A stretch of DNA of 64,000 nucleotides from Phyllostachys edulis (Eukaryota > Streptophyta > Magnoliopsida > Poales > Poaceae), in the NCBI GenBank assembly GCA_036346405.1, contig CM070548.1:65496877-65560876 (forward strand), written 5' to 3'. This document shows, piece by piece, positions 55,175-64,000 of the stretch. Under the pieces are notes generated by a model that saw nothing but the letters and a program-made list of their open reading frames with translations, had not been told where the DNA came from and searched no databases. Every line of letters starts with the position of its first letter. Position 1 is the first letter of the stretch. The translations under genes were made by a program, and so were the position numbers.

Positions 55175-58100
55175 ATGTTCCGGAACCAGTACGACACCGA
55201 CGTGACGACGTGGAGCCCGGCAGGGCGGCTCTTCCAGGTCGAGTACGCCATGGAGGCCGTCAAGCAGGGCTCCGCCTGCGTCGGCCTCCGCTCCCGCACC
55301 CACGCCGTCCTCGCGGCCGCCAACAAGTCCGCCTCCGAGCTCTCCTCCCACCAGCGCAAGGTCTTCCGCGTCGCCGACCACGCAGGGGTCGCGCTCGCCG
55401 GCCTCACCGCCGACGGCCGCGTCCTCTCGCGCTTCCTCCGCTCCGAGTGCATCAACCACGCCTTCGTCTACGACGCGCCGCTCCCGGTCTCCAGGCTCGC
55501 GCTACGCCTCGCCGACAAGGCGCAGGTCCGTCCGATGCCCATCTCCCCCTCGCGATCTCCGCTCTACGGTTGTTTCTGCTGCTGTTGGATTGCTCGATCC
55601 GCTTGTGTGCCTAGGGTTTCGAGCCAGAGGGATCAGATCTGAAGCGGGAGCTGGGGTTTCGCGCTTAGGGAGGTAATCTCGGCTAGGATTTTTGTTGGCG
55701 ATTAGGGTTTTTCATGGGTGATGGCGCTGGGAGCCCGTACCAAGGGCCCAAATTAGATTTCCCATGCTTTGGCTAGTGGTACGGATCAGGATCTGAACTC
55801 CATTTTGGGGCTTATTTGCGATTACAATTTAGGCATGTAGAATTCTTGAAAAAATATATTTTTTATGGTTTTGGTGGCCGGTTACTTCTGTTGGGATGTA
55901 GAATTTTGCACCAATATGGAAACTACAGACGACTCCGCACTTTTTACTGTGAGGCGCAGCCTAGGTTTGGAGTTTTCCCCCATCTTTGCCTGATGCTTTA
56001 CATGCTGTTGTGAATTTCACTTGTGGAAGTTGTTTAAATGCGGGCCTGTGTGTATTCAGGTTTGATGAGTGTTTAAATGCGGGCCTGTGTGTATTCAGGT
56101 TTGATGAGTGCTTTTATCTATCTGTAGGTGTCAACTAGAATTTGTATCTCTAAAGTGTATAGTATTAGGCTTTGCAAACTGAGATTTGATATGCATGTTC
56201 TTATAAGATATGATTGAAGACCAACTGGACTAAATTTCTCTTGGCTACCTTTTGTGTTATTCTTTCTGACCGTGCTATGCTGATCCAATTTAGTCTGGAG
56301 TCAGCAAAGTTAGTTCGCAAAAACACAAAAGTTGAGCTATCTTGCAACAGACATACATTCAATAAAGAAAAATCACAAAATAAGCTAGATACGGTTACCG
56401 AAAGGGCGAAAGATGACTCGGAAAGTAAGAATGTATTGTTTAGAACTTGTGCTCTTTAGAGCTCATCCAGTAGGATCTTGAGTGGGTTATTTCTGGTTCA
56501 ATGGGAACAAGTGCTGTCATTTTTTTTGGTCTGGTGATTTCGTTCTCCATTGTCGCTACTTAGCTAGTAGCTTGTCTGGTAAATTAAAAAAAGGTGGATT
56601 TTTGTTGAAGACCTTGAGGTTCTTTACAATTTGAATTATGAATTGTGTGCTGCTCCTCATTTTTTAAATCCTAAATGATGTGTTGCATGGCTTGACAAAA
56701 GATTTTGCTATACTACATATATGATATATGTGTAATGATGCCAAATGTCTTTAACATAGCATTTTTTTAGTAACAAGGCCCAATTTGGATCTCATAATTG
56801 GCAATTTGGTAGCCATGTATCACCATGTTTTATTTTGTTTTTCATTTGTTCGCTTGCCTTTTCCATTAGTGTCCCTTAGTGACCGTATGTACAAATAATA
56901 AGCTACACTAATTTTATGACAATTTTATCTTGCCTATATCTCCCTGTTGCATATGGTCACATTTATAGTTCGTTGCCCATCAGTAAAAAAACAATGTGTG
57001 CTTGTATATGATTTTAATACGAAAATTGAGCCATATTGGGGGGAACTGCTTTTTAGATTTACTATCATCTGTGACTAGGATCTCTGTTCCATGATGGTCT
57101 CATTGCTTTTCAAGAAATTGTTTCAGCTTATAAACAATCTCAAAGGTTTCTTGACTTGTTAGAGACTAAAGTTCTGCCAAAGCTTAGCTGTGAAGGGTGA
57201 TTTCTTGTCTGGCTATTGCTACCTGGAATCTAGAAGAGCAACTAGCAATTTCTTTCTCGTGTTTGCTTTGAAAAATACTTCTGCCTCCGTGTTCCAGTTG
57301 TCTCCGTACGATATAGAATTAACACTAATGCTTCTCTTTCTCTTTTATTCATGTTAACCGTAGTTGTAATGAGGCAGCACATATGCTTGCTAAGGTTTCA
57401 AACGATACTGTGTGTTTGGTTTGGAACCGGACCTAATCCAATCAATTATTTGTAATGATGCTCAAACATAAATAAAGTGCTGCCTGATTAAAAAAACATA
57501 GCATTTGATGTGGAGTTGAGTACTAGTGCTTAAGACATCTCTGTTTTGACTGCTGGAAGGTCAAGTTGTGCCCAGTAACATATCTAACTTCATAACAAAC
57601 TATTAATGTCAGTCCATTAATTGAGCTATTGTTTGTGCCTTGTGCTATTGTGCATCCTCCATCCACATATCTTGATTTCCAGAGCGTGTGTGCATATATC
57701 TTGCTGGTGCTATTGCACATCCTCCGCTTTGTTCGTAGTTGAATAGACTTATCGCTTCCAGAGCATGGCGTGTGCTTCTGTTTTGGGGAGAAGTTCATCA
57801 GATGAGCTGCACCTGTTTTCCCAGCGTCATGCAGTTGCGATTAATTTGTTCTTTTATTCTACTTTTGTAGGTGTACTGAAATAATTGCTTTCAACCCAGC
57901 ATCTTGGTTACCATATAGTTGAACTTACTAGTTCAACTTGTATGGAAGGACATTGTTCTCTAAAGATCGATGTGTTTTCATACTCACGCATGTTTCCTCC
58001 GTTTTAAGGTGGTAGGTGGCAATTGTATTTACTTTTTTTTTTCAATGTTGTTGCAGGTTTGCACACAGCGTTCATGGAAGAGGCCTTATGGCGTTGGCCT

Positions 58101-58509
58101 CCTTGTTGCTGGACTGGATGAGTCTGGAGCCCATCTCTACTACAACTGCCCAAGTGGGAACTACTTTGAGTACCAGGCATTTGCTATAGGCTCTCGCTCT
58201 CAGGCTGCAAAGACCTTCCTTGAGCGCAGATTTCAGGGCTACAATGACTACACCCCAGACCAACTGATCAAAGATGCCCTCTCCGCCATAAAGGAAACAC
58301 TGCAAGGTGAGAAACTGACCAGCTCCAATTGCACCGTTGCTATTGTTGGCAGAAAGGACGATGGCACCGTGGAGCCATTCGAGATGATTGATCAGAAGAG
58401 AATCCAAGAAATAATCGACTCCATGGAAGCCGCCGAAGAGGCGCCAGCTGAGTCGAGCTCGATGCAGGAGGAGGACAAGGGCTCGGACGCTGCGCCGATG
58501 GACATTTAG
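55175..58509 (+). CDS. PAF1: 20S proteasome subunit alpha type-1 (PAF)
   Basis: Alpha-ring subunit of the 20S core protease of the 26S proteasome, in cytosol and nucleus; alpha subunits are structural and gate the pore. There are two exons, 55175-55525 (117 codons) and 58057-58509 (150 codons plus stop), 267 aa in all. The 2531 bp intron is GT-AG in phase 0. The N-terminus MFRNQYDTDVTTWSPAGRLF with QVEYAMEAV is the proteasome alpha signature (residues 5-27). ELSSHQRKVFRV, GLTADGRVLSRFLRSE, CTQRSWKRPYGVGLLVAGLD and GSRSQAAKTFLERRF match plant PAF proteins closely. The C-terminus is acidic and Ser-rich (EEAPAESSSMQEEDKGSDAA), as usual. Exon 1 is far richer in GC than exon 2. The intron holds a truncated LINE (56765-57494). 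Related genes exist in most plants as one or two copies, so PAF1 versus PAF2 is not certain. Confidence 0.96.
56032..56109. repeat. Perfect 39 bp tandem duplication in the PAF intron
   Basis: Two adjacent identical 39 bp units start GTTTAAATGCGGGCC and end GTTTGATGAGT. They are intronic and there is no sign of function. Confidence 0.9.
56765..57494 (+). mobile_element. 5'-truncated LINE in the PAF intron, 12 bp TSD
   Basis: The 12 bp string AACATAGCATTT occurs at 56753-56764 and 57495-57506. The 730 bp between ends with AATAAAGTGCTGCCTGATTAAAAA, the usual 3' end of grass LINEs. Before it, the frame FIHVNRSCNEAAHMLAKVSN is the C-terminal RNase H tail found in plant LINEs. The rest of the element is missing, as is normal for target-primed insertions cut short at the 5' end. 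Confidence 0.65.
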
Positions 58510-58908
58510 GCCTCAAATACATGTTATCTCCCTCCTTACACTGCATTCCGTGTTTCCAAAAGACTAGACTGTTTTAGAAAGCTATGGCTCGTGTGTACTC
58601 TTGCTTCTGTGCTACTTCCAACTTTGCGATGGTCTCTTTTACCAACATTGCTTGTGTTTGGACCGATTGTTTATCATGTGATGCGAACAGAATCTTTTGG
58701 TTCCGGGGACCAGGTTACGTTTTCATAAGATCCGCCTCCGGGAGTGTTCATGAGCACATGATCGATCCAAGGTTTACCTGTACTGTTGTACATCATACTA
58801 GCACAGCACAGGGGAGTTTCTGTGTGCTCTGTGCTGGCAACTGCTAGTTACAGCAGATCTGGCGTTCCCAATCCAGATGCAACTGTGCGAATCCTGTGGT
58901 ACTTCGTT
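58510..58908 (+). other. PAF 3' UTR and flank
   Basis: This non-coding stretch after the PAF stop has no exact AATAAA. It ends where the degraded foldback MITE begins. Confidence 0.45.
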
Positions 58909-59240
58909 GAACTTTTTTTTATTTAATACTCTTTTTTGCAAACTTTTTATTTATAACATTTTATCAACTTTATTTTCAATTACAACTTTTTTTTTGGCTA
59001 CAATGACAAAATAACATTGTCATAGCCGTTACCATGGTGTGACTAAATTTTGTCATTCCACCACCAGCAATATGATAGTGTTGTTTGGTTACGCTACTAC
59101 CAGTGGTGTGGCCTAGCATGAAGTGCTGTCCAGCTATACTTATTCCACGGCGTGGCACTGTTGCCTTGCAATACTAGGGATGGTACCATGGCTCAAAGGG
59201 TTAGATTTGAACCCAAAATGATATTCTTTTGTGACCGAAG
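58909..59240 (+). mobile_element. Foldback MITE, degraded copy
   Basis: The left end GAACTTTTTTTTATTTAAT matches the termini of copies 1 and 2. The interior follows copy 1: GTGTGAC, TGATAGTGTTGTTTGGT, AAGTGCTGTCCAGCTATACTTATTCCACGGCGTGGCACTG. The right terminus is no longer recognisable and no TSD was found. Confidence 0.6.
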
Positions 59241-59640
59241 GGTGTAATATTTTGAGCTGTGAAGCAAAGTAGATATAGTAATACAATTTATTGAAGAATG
59301 TAAAGCTTATTTACCATAAATGGTTTTCCTTGGTTAATAAATAGAAGGGTGCCCACTATTTTGAACCAAACATCACATGTTGCATAACACGATGACGAAA
59401 ACTGGCTAAGTATTGAACATTTGCGAAAATTAGGTGGCAAAGTTTTAAAATTTTCTTTAAAAAACAGATATATAATAAAGGAGGGCATGGTCTATGTCTA
59501 TGGAAAATTATAAGATCAAACTCAATCACCTTTGTGAGTTAAAAAGAAATGACAAAAATACTCAGTTAAATTTGTCTTTCCTGTTGCTAGATATGACGTC
59601 CTCAACAAGGATCCAGATCCTCCGTATTGTCACAGAGGCT
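59241..59640. other. Unassigned AT-rich spacer
   Basis: No gene, RNA or repeat family was recognised. Confidence 0.3.
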
Positions 59641-59862
59641 CACTGTGTAAACAATGTTTTTTTTTATGAGCGTGCGAATAGCGCCCAACAATGGTAATCT
59701 AGCAAGCACGGAAGCAACACCGAAACATTACTGTAGCAAACCTCACTGTAGCTATCGATATCGGCCTTTGATTTTTGGTCAGACGGTGAAGATCGCCTCT
59801 AATACCATATACTATGGATTCTCTGCATTGAATCTTTTAATGCAGAGAGTCCCAGTCCCCTG
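59640..59862 (+). repeat. Dispersed repeat, copy a
   Basis: This aligns by eye with 62970-63200 in the same order and orientation: CAACAATxxGGTAATxTAGCAA, ACTGTAGCAA, GATATCGGCCTTTG/GATACGGACCTTTA, GACGGTG(A/G)A and TCTGCATTGAA(T/C)C(C/T)TT(T/C)AAT. The family was not identified and no ends or TSD are defined. Confidence 0.55.
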
Positions 59863-60245
59863 AGAGATGAGAAAGCTTAGTTGCCCGGTTAAATTATCCA
59901 GCTGGACATTGTGGCGTTAACGTCGTTGCGGTTAGTAGTACTCGGCTTGCTAACTAGCTAGCAATAGCATAGCATAACATTTCCCGTTTGAGATTAAGAA
60001 ATTAGGTGCTATGACGAGGACACGCAAGCGCTTCATATTTTTCAGTTAAATATGTTATTTAAGTGGAAAAAAATTATTATCTCATATTAAATATTGACAG
60101 GTGAACTTTATTATTAAGATGTGTTTGAAAGGCTAGCGAAGAAAGAAGCATTGTATGTCAAAATAAATGAACCATCCCATAGATCTTATTGAGTTAGTCG
60201 ATATGCACAGTGTATTGTTTGCTATATTTGGAGCTCGGATGAGAG

Positions 60246-60598
60246 GAATTTTTTTATATTAATTAACCCTTTTTTAGTTTTTATTTTAAAGTTAACCCTC
60301 GGCGCACTTTATTTCCAATTCTGACCATTTTGGTCACGCTACTATCTGTGACGTGACAAACAATGCTATCACGCCATAGGATAAGTCCGCTAAATAGCAT
60401 TTTTGGTCACGGCACTGATAGTGACGTGACCAAACAACACTGTCACGCCACCACCCATGGCGTGACAAAAGCTTGCCCTAGCGTGACAGCGTTGTTTTGT
60501 CACATTACAGGTGATGGCGTGACCAAAGGGGTCAGAATTGGAAATAAAATACGCCAAGGGTTAACTTTAAAATAAGACTAATTAATAAAAAAAAGTTC
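60246..60598 (-). mobile_element. Foldback MULE-type MITE, copy 2 (353 bp)
   Basis: The terminal inverted repeats are GAATTTTTTTATATTAATTAACC and (inverted) GAACTTTTTTTTATTAATT. The flanking 9 bp repeats GGATGAGAG (60237-60245) and AGATGAGAG (60599-60607) differ at one base. The interior is several GTCACGCCA/TGGCGTGAC palindromes. A block with CCATAGGATAAGTCCGCTAAATAGCA is the reverse complement of the same block in copy 1, so this copy is inverted relative to copy 1. Confidence 0.78.
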
Positions 60599-60651
60599 AG
60601 ATGAGAGAGATACGATGACGGGGACTTTTTTAAGATGAGAGTTTTTCATAG

Positions 60652-60905
60652 TACTTCTCCTATCACAAAAAAGTGATGTTTATTATTTTTCGAAGTAAAC
60701 GAGATGTTATTTTGACCACTCCGTTTTATCATTATATACACATAAAAAGTCACAAAAGTGAAATATTGTGAAAGTATTTTTTTGTAACAAAATCACTCGT
60801 ATCATTTTCATATATCCAAACCATAGATTCGAGAAAATATTTTTGGTCAAAATTATTTCATTTCACGCATTATAGGACGTCACTCGTTTGTGGGAGGAGG
60901 GAGTA
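60652..60905. mobile_element. Stowaway-type MITE, about 254 bp
   Basis: The left end TACTTCTCCTATCACAAAAAAG and the inverted right end TACTCCCTCCTCCCACAAACG share TACT(C/T)C(C/T)xCC..CACAAA.xAGTGA(T/C)GT, the Stowaway/mariner terminus. The interior is AT-rich with no coding capacity. Confidence 0.7.
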
Positions 60906-60929
60906 TTCGTTTATACCATCATCATCATT

Positions 60930-62180
60930 ACTTGTGGAACCCACATGACAAGCTAAAGACTCTAATATTCTACCCATTGGAAAGCTCTTAGAATTGGACC
61001 CATGAGTGTTAAGACCCATTCACTCCTAAAATTTCAAAGTATGTATGGCTTAGTACCATATTGTCTAGCCTAGTGTTGAGAGAGCAATTTATAAGGTGGA
61101 GTCTTTGCCACCTCTTGAAAAATGTGAAACATGGCATGAGATGACCAGATGAGGACTATAGCTAATGTCACACACGTACGCGCACGTGTATTTGCGTATT
61201 TTCGCGTGACTTGTGACTTGCGATCGTGAACGTGTCGTGGTGCAGTCACATTGTGAACCGAGTCCACATTTCTTTTGCTAACCGTGCATTTCTCTCCCTC
61301 TCAAGTTACATTGGCCGGAAGACCTAGTCGAAGCTGTAGATTAGTGTGGTCGAAAGATTTGGTTGGGGCTGTAGATCAATGTGGTCGAAAGACCTGGTCA
61401 GATACACGGTCGGAGCTGTAGACCAATGTGCTCGAAAAACTTGATCGGAGTTGCAGACTAGTGTCGTCAGAAGACCTGGTCGGATACATGTCGGAGCTGT
61501 AGACCAATGTGCTCGAAAAACCTAATAGAAGTTGTAGACCAGCGTGGTCGGAAGACCTAGTCAGATACATGGACAGAGTTGTAGACCAATGTGCTCGAAA
61601 AACCTAATCGAAGTTGTAGACCAATGTGGTCGGAATACACAGGTCGGAAGACCTGATCGAAATTACACTAGTCGGAGCCATAGACCAGAATAGTTGAAAT
61701 ACACTGGTCGAAACCGTAGACCAGTATTGTCGTAATACACTGGTCGAAGCTGTAGACCAGTGTGTAATTAGAAACTGATAAATACTATTTAATTATCATT
61801 AATTGGTTTTAAATTAGCAGTTACCGGTGGTTCAATGTGATTTATTAGGCAGTTACTAGAGAGTTGTTGTCTCGGCCTTAAAAGGATTTGGAAACATCCA
61901 GACCCGAGAATGATTGAGTTTTCCAATTCTTCTTCTTCTTTGTTCAACTGTGATGGTGTATTGTACTATCGAACCAAGATATCCCTTCTCCTCGGCATAC
62001 ACCGGAAAGGAGGGTGAGCGGGTATCTCCGAACCATTGTCACAGAGTTCATCTGCATAGGGCGACAATAAGGTTTCTAGGCAACAATGCATTTGCGTGAC
62101 CGCTCGCTACGCTGCTCTATCTACGTTCTACACTGCATCAAGCTTGCACTGCTTCTTGTTCTTCATCAAGCCCGACTGTA
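60930..62180 (+). repeat. Probable copia LTR (solo or fragment)
   Basis: The order of motifs is that of a grass copia LTR: GGCTTAGTACCATATTG, TTATAAGGTGGAGTCTTTGCC, a long middle with a minisatellite, CGGCCTTAAAAGGATTTGG (promoter-like), CTCGGCATACACCGGAAAGG, GAGCGGGTATCTCCGAACC and ACCGCTCGCTACGCTGCTC near the end. No PBS or TSD could be fixed, so the boundaries are approximate. Confidence 0.5.
61314..61765 (+). repeat. GTCGGAGCTGTAGACCAGTGTG minisatellite
   Basis: About twelve diverged units of 30-60 bp are built from GGTCGAAAGACCTGGTCGGA and GCTGTAGACCA(G/A)TGTG. Longer composite units of about 90 bp carry an extra AGATACATGG. There are no unique spacers, so this is not a CRISPR-like array. 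Confidence 0.85.
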
Positions 62181-62561
62181 AGTTGTTTGTGTGACCAAGT
62201 GATAATCCTATCTTTACGTATGATTAGAAGTACAATGTGTTGTCTGCTGTTAGCATTGCTTTATGCATTTCTAGCTATCTGTGATCTTTGTCTCATAACA
62301 AAATCTGGAATTAAAATATTGTGCATATTTCCAACAAAAGAAACTGACTATTATTCTGTGTGCAGCTAGGTGTACCCCAATGTCTACCCAAGCTAGGCCG
62401 TTCTTCCTATGGCATTTGGCCATCATTTGGAGTTGCTGTGCCCGTGTACGCTTGTGTGTGCACCCTATCTTGGCGGCCCAAATGGATGAGACAGTATGTA
62501 GTAGAGATAACTCATGTCTATATACCCCTCCATATCATCTAGATACAAGAGTAAGACAACT

Positions 62562-62803
62562 TCTACAATATGTTATCTCTTAAGTTTGTTTCTACGAGAC
62601 CCCACAATCTTTTAATTATTACATAAAAAAGGGTTTTTATAGACAATAACTCATACAATAGTGTTTTGTGCTGGCTATATATTCTACAATATGTTATCTC
62701 TTAAGTTTGTTTCTACGAGACCCCACAATCTTTTAATTATTACATAAAAAAGGGTTTTTATAGACAATAACTCATACAATAGTGTTTTGTGCTGGCTATA
62801 TAT
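62562..62803. repeat. Perfect 121 bp tandem duplication
   Basis: 62562-62682 and 62683-62803 are identical by eye, starting TCTACAATATGTTATCTC and ending GCTGGCTATATAT. No differences were noticed, so the duplication is recent or recently homogenised. Confidence 0.9.
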
Positions 62804-62969
62804 TTTGTCTCTTTACGAAGAGACAACTACACACTCTCTCATGCTTCTCTTTCCCATATCAGGAAAAATCATATGTGGTAAAGCTTATAGATGACTGACA
62901 TCACATCATTGTATGGATGTGTCGACTTGCCCAAGAAAAGTATGCATGAGTCAGATCTGTAATGTAGAG

Positions 62970-63200
62970 GATCACTATGTGAATAGTGATATGTGAGAGA
63001 GTGAACAACAATCAGCGGTGGTAATGTAGCAAATACCATAGAAACAACGAAGTATTTATTGTAGCGAAAACATTGTAGCAACTGTACCAATTGATACGGA
63101 CCTTTACTTTCCGATCGAACGGTGGAAATCGGCTTTTAATATGTGACACTATAGATCATCTGCATTGAACCCTTCAATACCAAGGATCCATTTCCTACAT
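62970..63200 (+). repeat. Dispersed repeat, copy b
   Basis: This is the partner of 59640-59862; see the shared motifs listed there. It ends near AAGGATCCATTTCC. Confidence 0.55.
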
Positions 63201-64000
63201 GAGTTGGCTAAAATTCCACGCTGGCCCACACTTCCTATCGCGGCCCCGAGATGGATTTAATTATGGAATTTTTGTTAGTTTCTGGTTTCAAATTTCTATC
63301 TCTTTTGTAGCACCCGGCTATATATAGTCATGTATTATTTTATTGTAACTTAGATCACGTTATTTAGAAAAGATATTTGCTCTTGATTCTTGGATTTATG
63401 CTACACGCTGTCATCAGGAATATAGAATATTTTCTAGATGATTTCGTGGTTCTTCTTTTGATTTCTTCGTGTTTTTACAGGAAGAGCACGTCTATTTTTG
63501 TGTGGTCGAGTAGACGAGATCGTTGGACGAATTTTTTTTTTGTCTCATATTGTTGTATCGACATAGTAGTTGGCACTATTGATACGTCAGGTTACACGGA
63601 TTAAGTTATCCTTATCCTTGAAGATCGGGTTCCATACCACGCTACCAATCACTATTGGGCATAGCAACGAGTGCCAATTGGCTAGGTTTAGAAAGGCTCG
63701 TAGCAACCTCTTAACTCGCGCGCGACTTCTCCATGCCGTCTCCGGTCTCCGCAGCTCTGGCAAGGCTCCAGCTGGACCAGCTCTGCCTGTCCCTCGATGA
63801 GATCGATGCAAGTCGGCAATGATGTGAGCTGTTGAGCAAACGAAGCTAAGTCGAAGTCTTGTAAGAGATACAGGTCAATATTGATCTAAGAAAGCTAATG
63901 GACAGCTCAATATTTGCGCAACACAAAGCTGGACGTGTAAAGCAAATAAGCTGTAACAATTAAGCAATCTTATTTATGTTTAGGGCCTGTCTACATAGAA
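63201..64000. other. Unassigned sequence at the window end
   Basis: TGTAGCACCCGGCTATATATAG near 63307 resembles a gypsy LTR start, but nothing else confirms it. A short GC-rich patch at 63690-63800 gives weak frames on both strands. No gene is supported. Confidence 0.3.

Noticed and set aside
55526..55642. Extension of PAF exon 1 past residue 117
   Set aside because: A GT donor at 55526 joins in frame to the acceptor at 58056 and gives the conserved ADKAQVCTQRSW; the read-through frame has no homology.
61314..61765. Regular repeats suggesting a CRISPR-like array
   Set aside because: Units are diverged, of unequal length and without unique spacers; this is eukaryotic LTR DNA.
1..64000. Search for tRNA, rRNA and miRNA genes
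   Set aside because: No tRNA cloverleaf with A/B boxes, rRNA segment or convincing miRNA hairpin distinct from the MITE foldbacks was found by reading; a covariance-model scan was not possible here.

Overview
The window is nuclear DNA from a grass (Poaceae) and is dominated by transposable elements. Three things point to a grass: coding exons with very high GC at the 5' end that falls toward the 3' end, GT-AG introns, and a dense nest of Ty1/copia and Ty3/gypsy LTRs, LINEs, MULE/hAT/Stowaway MITEs and a Helitron-like element. I cannot name the species from sequence alone.

Only two host genes are intact. (1) A class II homeodomain-leucine zipper transcription factor lies on the minus strand at 10725-12809. 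It has four exons, all with canonical splice sites, and encodes 332 aa. (2) The 20S proteasome alpha-type-1 (PAF) subunit lies on the plus strand at 55175-58509. It has two exons and encodes 267 aa; its 2.5 kb intron contains a 5'-truncated LINE. A third, unidentified minus-strand transcription unit may have lain between about 27.4 and 38.4 kb. Short gene-like reading frames and a GC-rich 5' end remain there, but they are split by several transposons and I could not assemble an open gene.

Layout: 1-7008 is a minus-strand copia element (gag remnant, primer-binding site, long LTR) whose LTR contains a nested 2.6 kb gypsy-type solo LTR. 7.0-9.5 kb holds a decayed copia gag region and its LTR. 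9.5-14.4 kb is the HD-Zip II gene and its flanks. 14.4-25.4 kb is one decayed plus-strand LINE interrupted by a 5.0 kb solo LTR, a 73 bp MULE-type MITE and a 1.8 kb copia solo LTR, each with exact target-site duplications (TSDs). 25.4-38.8 kb is the possible gene remnant, with a Stowaway MITE, a Helitron-like element, a compact non-autonomous LTR retrotransposon, a truncated gypsy element and a hAT-type MITE. 38.8-43.6 kb has a foldback MITE, tandem repeats and two oppositely oriented LTR pieces fused together. 43.6-54.5 kb is gypsy LTR sequence with a 3.6 kb copia solo LTR nested in it. 54.8-58.9 kb is the proteasome gene. 58.9-64.0 kb is MITEs, a minisatellite inside a probable LTR, and unassigned sequence.

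The best supported structural results are the TSD-defined insertions, which give a relative order of events. No CRISPR array, operon, tRNA or rRNA gene was seen, and I found no convincing novel functional system. The more unusual signals are fast-changing palindrome arrays inside one copia LTR family, a foldback MITE family with 9 bp TSDs, and a chimeric inverted LTR pair.
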